This document shows positions 1 to 6,628 of a DNA stretch of 6,628 nucleotides, one piece after another. Source of the DNA: an uncultured Eubacteriales bacterium (GTDB lineage: Bacteria > Bacillota > Clostridia > UBA1381 > UBA9506); NCBI GenBank assembly GCA_902478395.1, contig CABSKZ010000165.1, positions 1 through 6,628 on the forward strand, given 5' to 3'. The notes beneath the pieces are model-generated. The model was not told the DNA's origin and made no database searches. It saw only the letters and a list, made by a program, of their open reading frames with translations. Numbering within the stretch: position 1 is the first letter of the stretch; each line of letters begins with the position of its first letter. A program made the translations under genes and the position numbers.

Positions 1-2411
1 ACATTCAAGTTTTCCTGAATCAGCAGGTCGTCAAAATAAATTTTGCTGTCCAGTCCGGAGGATTTGTTCCATGAATATAAGCCATATCTCGCGATTTCAA
101 ATTTGTCTCCGTAGTTCGGCATAAAATTGAGCGTTCCATAGCTGACGCCGTCAAAATAGATCTGGAAATATCCCGCATCTGTATTGACATCCATCTGAAT
201 GGTAATCCACTTGTTGGTTGCAACGGAAGGGCCTGTCACATTGTCCCCGGATGCATTCAGAATCCACTGAGAGCTGTTAGCCTGCAATTGAATCAGCGCA
301 TCACCGTTTGTATTGTAAAAATAGATTGATGACGCCGTATTATTCTGCGGCAGATAAATTCTGAACTGAATGGTGCCTGTCCCTACAAATGCCGCGCCCA
401 TATCCTTAATGGCCGTAAACCCAAAATAAGACTGCGGCGCATTCAGGTCATTGGAGTGCCGGACAACGGTGTTCCCCGCGTCAACCGGGTCATTGTCCCA
501 GAATACGTCCGTCTTGTCCGACTTCGGAGAAGGATACGTCATAATCCAGCCAGTAACCGGACTGCCCACCGGTTTGCCTGTAAAATCTTCCTTGTAAAAT
601 TCAAACAACTGAATCTTTCCCATAGCTGGAACAGTAACGTGGAAACTCTTGGTTTTCTGCGCATACCCCTTGACAATGGCCGCGGTCAAATCCACTTCCT
701 TGTCCAGCTCCGTATCCCGTGTCACGATTCCATCCAGACTGATAACAGAAGGGTCGCTGGATTCCCAAACAACCACACATCCATTGCTTGTCGAACCAAT
801 CAGATTCAACTTTTTGGTAACGGAATCCGCCGCTTCACTGGAAATATCGCTGAATTCCAGCGCGTTATAAGCCGATTCCACCGCACTTTGGTCGGCCGGG
901 TCCACATAGACGCTCGCGTCCACCTTGACATAGTCAAAGAACGCGGCGGAATTCGTTGTATTCACCCTGTTATAGCTCTTTTGGAAATGCTGTAGTTCCA
1001 CCTTGGTCAGAAGGGTATTCTGCGCGTTATATGCAATATCGCGCAGCACCGGCTCGTCCATATCTTCCAGATAGAAATCGGCTGTTCCCTTTTCCGGGTA
1101 AAGATGAAGCTTCACTTCGTAAACTGTACCGTCATATTTTGGCGCGTAGTCCTTAAACGTCAGAACTGCGGTTGTTTTCGCCGTCTTTACGCTCCATACA
1201 ATAGAGCTGTCAATTGCGCCGTAATTTGAATGCTCATTGACCGATATGACCTCCGCACCGCTCTGATCGAGCAGAATCAACCGTGTCTGCGAATTAGTGT
1301 AGGTCGATCCGGTCTCGTCCAGCCCCAGTCCGGCGCGCACAACGGTTTCACTTGATAGGCTGCGGCTCAGGTTCTGGCTCACACTGATCGTGTGTTCGGC
1401 GCGGCTTGCGTCGCCGATGCTCTTCTTCATTTTTGACTTGACTTTGCCGCCGTCGATGCGGACGTAATTTTCAAGCAGCCTGTCGTCAGAGGGCAGGTTG
1501 ATATTCCAGTTTCCAAACGCTTCCGCGCCATCCTCGTAGCTGAAGGAATCGTACAGGATGCTGGTTTGGTTTTCCAGACCCTCGTCCTCATCAGCCGGAG
1601 GATTGTCGCCCGGATCCACTACAGGCGGCTGCTGTGTATCTACCATATCTACAGTAATGTAGTCGAACAGCGCAACGGAATTCATCACGCGCGGATTTTT
1701 GTAGCAGTACTGGTACTGTTCCAGTTCCACCCGCGTGATTGCCTGGCTCGTCGTGAATGGAACCGAAAGCTTCGGCGCAGTCATGTCGTTAATATACAAT
1801 TCTGCTTTGCCGCTACCCGGGTCAATATGCAGACGGATGTTATGAATTGTGCCGTCGTAAAGCGGCTCACTCCCATAGTCCGAATAGGGGATTTTACCAA
1901 GCGCTGCATCGTCATTCGGCGTGGCATTGAGGTTCGTCAAACTCCAAATGGCTGTCGAAACGTCAGAAAGGTTTGGGTTCGACCAGTACATTGCGGAAAT
2001 CACGAGATTCCCATCCGCGTCAAGCAGGTTAACCTTCGCCTTGGTGTTGCTATACAGTGTACCGGACGTACCTTCAAGCCCCGGCTCGTTGATGCCGATT
2101 CCGGCGTTGACCGTGATTTCCCCGGTGGCCGGTCCTGTCAGGTCCTTTCCGGCAACAATTTTATGCTGCAGCCTGCTCCCAAGATTCTTTTTCATCTGTG
2201 CCTGAAACATGCCGTTCTGCACCTTTGCGCTGTTGACTAGGAAATCGGTCACATCAGGCTTTGTAATTTCCCAGCCTCCAAAGCTTTCGCTCCCATCCGC
2301 GTAGCTGAATTGTTCGTTGAGCAAATTTTTGACTGCCGGCTCAGCGCCCGTGACAGCAGCCGCGGGAAGGATAAGCAGCAAACTTAGTGCCAGACATATC
2401 AGTTTTTTCAT
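1..2411 (-). CDS. Large secreted multidomain surface protein, 3'-truncated by window edge
   Basis: I translated this frame from ATG at 2411 to base 1 and found 803 uninterrupted codons and no stop, so the C-terminus lies outside the window. The start is fixed by AGGAGG seven bases upstream. Residues 1-23 form a Sec signal peptide (MKK, a Leu/Ala-rich core, then AAAVTGA before Glu24); Cys6 is too early to be a lipobox. Residues 32-255 and 285-498 are two diverged copies of one domain, joined by a Pro/Asp/Glu-rich linker. Residues about 500-596 resemble atrophied bacterial Ig-like domains, with a W-E-S-S-D-P-S-V-I-S core and an FHVTV ending. Residues about 600-803 look like a concanavalin/LamG-like jelly roll (EDFTGKPVG opening, IYFDDLLIQE closing). 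Such arrays are common in polysaccharide-binding or polysaccharide-degrading enzymes of Bacillota, but no catalytic domain is visible here. The missing part could hold a lyase or hydrolase module or an anchor; that is inference. Confidence 0.88.
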   Translation of the reverse strand, partial: MKKLICLALSLLLILPAAAVTGAEPAVKNLLNEQFSYADGSESFGGWEITKPDVTDFLVNSAKVQNGMFQAQMKKNLGSRLQHKIVAGKDLTGPATGEITVNAGIGINEPGLEGTSGTLYSNTKAKVNLLDADGNLVISAMYWSNPNLSDVSTAIWSLTNLNATPNDDAALGKIPYSDYGSEPLYDGTIHNIRLHIDPGSGKAELYINDMTAPKLSVPFTTSQAITRVELEQYQYCYKNPRVMNSVALFDYITVDMVDTQQPPVVDPGDNPPADEDEGLENQTSILYDSFSYEDGAEAFGNWNINLPSDDRLLENYVRIDGGKVKSKMKKSIGDASRAEHTISVSQNLSRSLSSETVVRAGLGLDETGSTYTNSQTRLILLDQSGAEVISVNEHSNYGAIDSSIVWSVKTAKTTAVLTFKDYAPKYDGTVYEVKLHLYPEKGTADFYLEDMDEPVLRDIAYNAQNTLLTKVELQHFQKSYNRVNTTNSAAFFDYVKVDASVYVDPADQSAVESAYNALEFSDISSEAADSVTKKLNLIGSTSNGCVVVWESSDPSVISLDGIVTRDTELDKEVDLTAAIVKGYAQKTKSFHVTVPAMGKIQLFEFYKEDFTGKPVGSPVTGWIMTYPSPKSDKTDVFWDNDPVDAGNTVVRHSNDLNAPQSYFGFTAIKDMGAAFVGTGTIQFRIYLPQNNTASSIYFYNTNGDALIQLQANSSQWILNASGDNVTGPSVATNKWITIQMDVNTDAGYFQIYFDGVSYGTLNFMPNYGDKFEIARYGLYSWNKSSGLDSKIYFDDLLIQENLN
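918..1559 (-). repeat. Tandem domain copy 2 (residues 285-498 of the large surface protein)
   Basis: Second copy of the duplicated domain, with the same landmarks: FSYEDGAEAFGNW (Trp302), MKKSIGD, a RAGLGLDE strand, IVWSV, YDGTVYEVKLHL, KVELQHFQ and FFDYVKVD (Asp493 in FDY). It follows the acidic, Pro-rich linker at residues about 256-284 and runs directly into the Ig-like domain. Differences from copy 1 include shorter loops before the YDGT motif. Confidence 0.75.
1647..2318 (-). repeat. Tandem domain copy 1 (residues 32-255 of the large surface protein)
   Basis: First copy of a duplicated beta-rich domain. Landmarks shared with copy 2, in order: F-S-Y-x-D-G-x-E-x-F-G-x-W (Trp47), an M-K-K segment, an A-G-[IL]-G-[IL] strand, I-W-S or V-W-S, Y-D-G-T, R-V-E-L or K-V-E-L, and a closing F-D-Y-[IV]-x-V-D (Asp250 in FDY). 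Trp47 to Asp250 spans 203 residues, close to the 191 of copy 2. The copies are similar as protein but clearly diverged, so this is an old duplication and not an assembly duplicate. The function of the domain is not recognised; a carbohydrate-binding jelly-roll fold is a guess. Confidence 0.75.
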
Positions 2412-2418
2412 ATTCCGC

Positions 2419-2424
2419 CCTCCT
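2419..2424 (-). promoter_or_regulatory. Ribosome-binding site of the large surface protein gene
   Basis: On the minus strand this reads AGGAGG, a perfect Shine-Dalgarno core, with seven bases (GCGGAAT) before the ATG at 2411. It directly abuts the TAG stop of the upstream SLH gene, so the whole gap between the two genes is 13 bases. This supports co-transcription and possibly translational coupling. Confidence 0.9.
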
Positions 2425-5022
2425 CTACTGTACGGTTACGATACTGGATATTTTATAGTTCTTTTTCCCGATGAATACTTTCGCAGCGTCCGTACCGAAT
2501 TCATTGTATGGTGCCAAATCCTGCATCGTAACCGGTGTGATGGTTTCCCGTTTTGAATCGACGAGGTAAATGTTAGGTGTTTGCGTATTATCCACTGTGA
2601 AATCTATCCGGTCTGAACCATCTCCTGACAGGCTCACCCCAAAGGTATTCACTTCCGTATTGGTGTCCGGCGAAAGCTCTTTGCGCCCAATGGTGTACAG
2701 CGTCCCATAAATCCGCTCGTTTGCGCTGCGCACGTTCTTGTGGAATGGCTGGGTGTCGTTTGTGATATTCTCCACATACTCGATGTTGTCAATGAGTCCC
2801 ATGGAATTTACACTGTAATAAATCACATCCCCGAATTTCAAGCGGTCCGCAATTTCTCCGACCCGTTCGCTGACCTTCGTGTACAGGTTCTTTTCCTGCC
2901 CGTTGTTATATAGCGTTATCAGCATCGTTTCTTCGTCCTCGCGTATAATTTTCCGTGTTTTTTTCACAACGGAAAACTTTGAGGATTTCGTTATAACACC
3001 CGGTTCGTCTATTTTCATATTCTCATATAGAACAGCGGCCTTTGCTACTTTAGTCGCCGGGTCGATATCATAGCCCAGAATTTTATATTTCGAAGAGGCT
3101 TCCAGCGTCAGCATGGTATAATAGTCATCGTCCGACGCGTCGGCATTTTCCGGGTAACACATCACATTTGTATTTTCGTCAATGTAAAACAGTCCGCCGA
3201 ACGAGCGAATGTCCGGATTAAACGCGCGGTCCTGCAATGTCTGGTCCGTCGTCAGAAGTTCAATTTTTGTAATTTCGCTGCCGTTTGCGGTAAACGCAAT
3301 GGCGGCTCCGTTCAGCATCTGCATTTTTTCATTCGCCGTCAGCTTCCGGTTGTCCACGCGCACCTTGTCAGCCAGTGTATAGACCTGCAATTCCTGGTTG
3401 CCAACACTGTACTTTGGCTTGTCGGTGGAATTTTCCTTTTCCAGCTCCGTGATTCTTCCGCCGCGGATAATCTTCACCTTCAAATCCGAGGCAATGGAAG
3501 AATCCGAATCAATTCCGGCAACAAATCCATAGTTCTTGCTTTCACCCGTTTCTTCGAAGCCAATGATATTTCCGAACGCGTCAATAATATAATTCCCCGT
3601 CGCACTTAAATCACAGTTCAGAACGGGAACGCCGTTTGCGTCCTTCCCGATTTCATATTCCTCGCCTTCCAGCACTACATAGTCCGCGGTAATTTCAGAA
3701 AGCCTGCCATATACCTTATTCTTGGCAACAATAACGGAAAGCCGTTTCCCTTCCCGGTCGCCCATAACCGTAACGGCATCATAGGGGGCAATGTCGGCAA
3801 GCGCAGCCGCTTTGCCCTCCGCATCTGTCAATTCAAATGTAAAATCGCGGTCTGCTCGATCCAGCGAGATATTGTTCCGCCCCTGATAATACCTGCCATC
3901 CTCCAAATAAATCGCAGACAGCGCAGTGGAAACATTTTTCACGACAAAGCTTTCGTATTCCGCCACTAAAACAACATCGATGGTTCCATCGTCGTCGTTG
4001 TCCACAAGCGTATACGTTCCGTTTCCCGTCATGAGATCGGCGTCAGAAAAGCCCAGCACCGCCCTGTTGTTATACACGAAATACAAATCATCTGAAAAAT
4101 TTAGTTTCTCCGTCTTGTCGGTTTCCGGGTCAATATATTCGGCGCCGCTTTTCGTAATTTTGATCAGATCATCCGACTCAAATGTAAACTCCTCATTACG
4201 GAACGGGTTAACATAAATAACCGTCCGGACGGAGTCGTCTGTATTAACCGCCGCAAAATCCACCCGCCGCCCAAGCATACCGGTCAAATTTGCTCCGCCC
4301 TCATATTGAAAAAGTTCGCCGTCTATGACGATATAGCCCTCTTTAGCAGGCTTTTCCACATTCAGCGTCGCATTTTCGGTCGCCTCTAAAACGCCGCGGT
4401 AAACCAGCATGTCCTTCTGCTCCAGATACCAGCCCAGCAGGATTTGACCGCTCATAACATATTGGCCCTTCCCGCCTATCTCCTCCGTTACCATTTCGAT
4501 ATCCAGCGCGTTATAGAGCATCTGCGCCATCTGGCCGCGGTTCATTTCCTGGGAATCCGTCAGGCTAAGCCCCTTCATCAGCTTTGCCTCGGCCTGCATC
4601 GCCGCAGACGTATTCGGAATCCTGGCATATCCAAGAATCGAAATCAGCGGGTTTTTCAGATCTTTGACCGTTATCGGCCGTTCCGGGTAAAATCTGCCGT
4701 CTTCGTTCAGCGCCATCATTTTCAGCGCCACAGCGGTATTAATAACATTGTAAGACCAGCGGTCGCTGCTGACGTCTGCCGCCTTCTGCTCCGCCGGTAC
4801 AGCGTCAACACACCCCAGCTTGCAGAGTACAGCCGCTGCTTCCTCCCGTTTCGTCGGGCTGTCCGGACGGAAAAGGTCGTTTTCCCCTTGCAGCAGACCA
4901 ATCATTGTCGTGTATTCAATCGCTTTTTTATAGGAGCTTTCCGCCGTATCCTGATAGGCCAGCACCGGAATGGTTCCCAGCAGCACGGAAAGTATCAGTA
5001 AAAAGCATATCTTTCTTTTCAA
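2425..5022 (-). CDS. Secreted SLH-domain protein with large uncharacterised beta-rich body
   Basis: 865 residues, complete. I place the start at TTG 5022 because GGGGAG lies eight bases upstream and the protein then opens with a classic signal peptide (KRK, a hydrophobic core, and a likely cut after Ala22 in PVLA-YQD). An in-frame TTG at 5082 would add 20 acidic, non-signal residues and has no ribosome-binding site. Three SLH-like repeats follow at about residues 30-70, 82-131 and 140-178; the first is clearest (ALL-type helix, GLLQG, FRPDSPTKREEAA). SLH repeats usually bind secondary cell-wall polymer, but the TRAE-type motif here reads KREE, TVKD and NRGQ, so anchoring is uncertain. Residues about 190-865 are alternating beta strands with no family I recognise. 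Residues 341-349 (DNDDDGTID) match a DxDxDGxxD calcium loop. No catalytic motif is visible. It lies between a solute-binding protein and a large surface protein, which suggests a cell-surface role linked to glycan capture; that is inference. Confidence 0.9.
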   Translation of the reverse strand: MKRKICFLLILSVLLGTIPVLAYQDTAESSYKKAIEYTTMIGLLQGENDLFRPDSPTKREEAAAVLCKLGCVDAVPAEQKAADVSSDRWSYNVINTAVALKMMALNEDGRFYPERPITVKDLKNPLISILGYARIPNTSAAMQAEAKLMKGLSLTDSQEMNRGQMAQMLYNALDIEMVTEEIGGKGQYVMSGQILLGWYLEQKDMLVYRGVLEATENATLNVEKPAKEGYIVIDGELFQYEGGANLTGMLGRRVDFAAVNTDDSVRTVIYVNPFRNEEFTFESDDLIKITKSGAEYIDPETDKTEKLNFSDDLYFVYNNRAVLGFSDADLMTGNGTYTLVDNDDDGTIDVVLVAEYESFVVKNVSTALSAIYLEDGRYYQGRNNISLDRADRDFTFELTDAEGKAAALADIAPYDAVTVMGDREGKRLSVIVAKNKVYGRLSEITADYVVLEGEEYEIGKDANGVPVLNCDLSATGNYIIDAFGNIIGFEETGESKNYGFVAGIDSDSSIASDLKVKIIRGGRITELEKENSTDKPKYSVGNQELQVYTLADKVRVDNRKLTANEKMQMLNGAAIAFTANGSEITKIELLTTDQTLQDRAFNPDIRSFGGLFYIDENTNVMCYPENADASDDDYYTMLTLEASSKYKILGYDIDPATKVAKAAVLYENMKIDEPGVITKSSKFSVVKKTRKIIREDEETMLITLYNNGQEKNLYTKVSERVGEIADRLKFGDVIYYSVNSMGLIDNIEYVENITNDTQPFHKNVRSANERIYGTLYTIGRKELSPDTNTEVNTFGVSLSGDGSDRIDFTVDNTQTPNIYLVDSKRETITPVTMQDLAPYNEFGTDAAKVFIGKKNYKISSIVTVQ

Positions 5023-5030
5023 ATCAGGTT

Positions 5031-5036
5031 CTCCCC
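5031..5036 (-). promoter_or_regulatory. Ribosome-binding site deciding the TTG start of the SLH gene
   Basis: The minus strand reads GGAAGGGGAG, then eight bases after the last G, then TTG at 5022. The purine run is a fair though imperfect match to the anti-Shine-Dalgarno target. No comparable purine run precedes the earlier in-frame TTG at 5082, whose upstream bases are pyrimidine-rich and part of the hairpin region. Confidence 0.75.
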
Positions 5037-5086
5037 TTCCTGTAAATTCATCCTCGTATGGCGCTGGTATTTCATCAACCAAATAA

Positions 5087-5121
5087 GCGGTATAGCCGGA
5101 GAGATCCTCTCCGGCTTCCGC
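5087..5121 (-). terminator. Strong intergenic hairpin, possible attenuating terminator
   Basis: A perfect 10-bp inverted repeat (AGCCGGAGAG at 5094-5103 and CTCTCCGGCT at 5107-5116) flanks a 3-base loop. A further GCGG/CCGC pairing (5087-5090 with 5118-5121) extends the stem across a small internal loop. On the minus strand the stem is followed by TTATTTGGTTG, which is U-rich only in part, so full rho-independent termination is unlikely to be efficient. It sits 28 bases after the solute-binding-protein stop and 64 bases before the SLH start. In many transport operons such a hairpin stabilises the binding-protein mRNA and lowers expression of downstream genes; that role is inferred here. The rest of the 126-bp gap (5023-5148) holds the SLH ribosome-binding site and no recognisable promoter. 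Confidence 0.65.
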
Positions 5122-5148
5122 ATACCATACAGGGTATATTTCTAACCG

Positions 5149-6586
5149 CTACTGGTTTCTGTACCGTTCGTCATACCATTCGTTGGCTTCCTTTGTCAGC
5201 TGTTCCAGGCCGGCACTGTTAAGTTCTGTGACAAACTGGTCGAACTCGTTGATATCCCTCGCTCCTGAAATAAACGCATAATAGTTTTCCTGAATTTTCT
5301 GTTCTACAACAGATTTATACATCGAATCCGACGGAAGCCCACCCCAAACCAGATTGGTGTATTCCTTGGTTATATTTCCGTATTTTTCAGAGAACGCGCG
5401 CTGTTCCGGAACCTCGCTTTTTTCTATGAATTCAAGATTATTAGTCATGTACACAATTCCGTTCGCATTCAACCCGAGCGCTTGGCGCTGTTTTGCATCG
5501 AGTTTGCTGGTATACGCACCGTCGTCTACGTAATCAATATCCTTCCGGCCGTTCCGCGCCAGGATAAAGGTGTCAAAATCCGTGTTCAGCACTTCATTGA
5601 TTTCCAGAATTTTTTTCATTTTGTCCGAACCCGTTTTCACATTTTTCCCCATCAGGAAATAGTCGCCGGAGAAAACGCCCCAGTGCTCGGCTCCCATTTT
5701 TCCTTCCGGTCCCTTAAGCGGTGTTCCCCATGTGTAGCTGGCGTCCTCTCCCTGAATCTGGTGGAAGCTGCTCCAGTTGACCGATCCGGAACTGCCTTCG
5801 ATAAACGGAGGGGAAACATGGTACGCCATACCCGGCATGGAGAAGCCGATTCTTCCGTTCCAGAACACAACCGTGCTTGCAAAATGCTGTCCTTTGTTTT
5901 CCCCTGTAATGAATTCTGGGTCAATCAGGCCGTCTCTGTACCATTTATTCAGCCGAATCAGGCCCTCCTTCATTTCCGGCAGAATAGCGCTGGAAATAAT
6001 TTTCCCGTCACGCTCAGTCCAGTAATACTTCAGCGGATGTCCGCCGTAAGCGTTTAAAACAGCGCTGATACCGTTGGTAGAAAGCGCATAGGTGTCTTTC
6101 TGTCCGTTGCCGTCCGGGTCGTCGCTGACAAACTTGTAAAATGCCTGCTCCGCTTCGTCCACCGTTTCCGGTATTTTGTTAATGCCCACCTTTTTCAGCC
6201 AGTCATCACGCCAGATGGTAACCGCATGGTATCTGCCGTTATCATTCAGCAGCGGAAGACCGTATAGCTTCCCATCCTCTTTCGCGACGTCCCACAGGTT
6301 GTCGCCGCCATATTTTTTCGTGCTCTCGTAAACGGTCGGCGCGGTCTCTTTCACCAGTTCTTCCGGAATTTCACTAATGACCCCCTGCTCAATGAAGTTC
6401 CGGTAAATGGAGTCGTTTCTGCGCATGACGTCCGGAATCTCTCCGCCCGCAATTCGGATATTTAATAACTCCACTTCCTTGTTCCGGTCCAGATAAATGA
6501 AATTGAACTTGACTCCAAATTTCTCTTCCAGCATTTTGACAACCGGGGATTCCGCATCAACCGGGGAATCGTTCTGAGGCATCCAG
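5149..6586 (-). CDS. ABC transporter extracellular solute-binding protein, N-terminally truncated
   Basis: The native frame enters at the adapter junction (first complete genomic codon Trp, 6585-6583) and runs 478 residues to TAG at 5149. The protein would be a membrane-anchored lipoprotein that captures a solute, probably an oligosaccharide, for an ABC importer; signal peptide and lipobox Cys are missing, so anchoring is inferred. It resembles the family-1 LplA/LipO-type binding proteins of Bacillota. Evidence includes the early KMLEEKFGVKF segment, a GGEIPDVMRR motif, GKLYGLPLL, R-D-D-W-L-K-K-V-G, a DPDGNGQKDTY loop of the calcium-binding type about 157 residues in, and a typical tail (FISGARDINEFDQFV then EANEWYDERY). 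Full family members are about 500-560 residues, so perhaps 30-70 are lost. Permease genes often lie upstream in such operons, beyond this contig. The ATG at 6603 is adapter sequence and must not be used as the start. Confidence 0.88.
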
Positions 6587-6628
6587 CTGTCTCTTATACA
6601 CATCTGACGCTGCCGACGAATAGAGAGG
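6587..6628. other. Sequencing-library adapter (Nextera transposon end plus index), not genomic
   Basis: Bases 6587-6605 read CTGTCTCTTATACACATCT, the exact reverse complement of the 19-bp Tn5 mosaic end used in Nextera libraries. Bases 6606-6619 (GACGCTGCCGACGA) match the i5-side adapter. Bases 6620-6627 (ATAGAGAG) are the reverse complement of CTCTCTAT, which I recall as index S502/N502, and the final G would begin the next adapter segment. True genomic sequence therefore ends at 6586. This is untrimmed read-through carried into the assembly, not a natural mobile element. Confidence 0.97.

Noticed and set aside
456..995. Plus-strand open frame of 179 codons
   Set aside because: It lies wholly opposite the coding frame of the large surface protein, has an Arg/His-rich non-protein-like composition and no ribosome-binding site that I can see.
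1566..2240. Plus-strand open frame of 224 codons
   Set aside because: Antisense shadow of the duplicated-domain region; the minus-strand frame has repeated, meaningful domains while this one has none.
4444..5001. Plus-strand open frame of 185 codons
   Set aside because: Opposite the SLH repeats and signal peptide; His/Arg-rich composition typical of a reverse-complement shadow.
5122..5137. Small ATACC/GGTAT inverted repeat that could pair alternatively with GGTAT at 5089-5093, as in a riboswitch
   Set aside because: Only 5-bp arms with A/T pairs and no conserved aptamer features; chance pairing is more likely than a switch.
5482..6057. Plus-strand open frame of 191 codons
   Set aside because: Antisense to the solute-binding protein, with no recognisable domain and no start signal.
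1..6586. CRISPR array, tRNA, rRNA or phage-defence module
   Set aside because: No short regularly spaced repeats, no cloverleaf or rRNA sequence seen, and nearly all bases are accounted for by three exported-protein genes.
6587..6605. Tn5 inverted-repeat-like end, suggesting a transposon border
   Set aside because: It is the engineered mosaic end, followed immediately by adapter and index bases, so it is a library artefact.

Overview
The window is one end of an assembled contig, probably from a shotgun or metagenome library. The organism looks like a Gram-positive anaerobe or relative in the Bacillota (Clostridia/Bacilli type). This is inferred from a purine-rich AGGAGG ribosome-binding site, a TTG start, an S-layer-homology (SLH) protein, a substrate-binding protein resembling the LplA/LipO type, and a very large secreted beta-domain protein. 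I cannot name a genus.

All genes lie on the minus strand, so transcription runs from high to low coordinates. (1) Bases 6587-6628 are not genomic: they match the Illumina Nextera transposase adapter followed by an 8-base index. (2) 5149-6586 is the C-terminal part of an ABC-transporter extracellular solute-binding protein. Its signal peptide and lipobox are lost beyond the contig end, and the apparent ATG start is inside the adapter. (3) 5023-5148 is a 126-bp gap with a strong GC-rich hairpin and no gene. (4) 2425-5022 is a complete, secreted 865-residue protein with three N-terminal SLH-like repeats and a long beta-rich region of unknown function; it starts with TTG. (5) 1-2411 is the first 803 residues of a very large secreted protein, open at the left edge. 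It has two tandem copies of a roughly 210-residue domain, then an Ig-like domain, then a concanavalin/LamG-like domain. The last two genes are separated by only 13 bases and are very probably co-transcribed.

The most economical reading is the tail of a carbohydrate-uptake operon: a solute-binding protein for an oligosaccharide importer, followed by two exported proteins that may sit on the cell wall or act on polysaccharide. Substrate and enzymatic activity cannot be read from this window. The most certain unusual observation is the adapter and the false N-terminus it creates. The biological points worth following are the duplicated domain, the SLH protein's degenerate binding motifs and uncharacterised body, and the intergenic hairpin.
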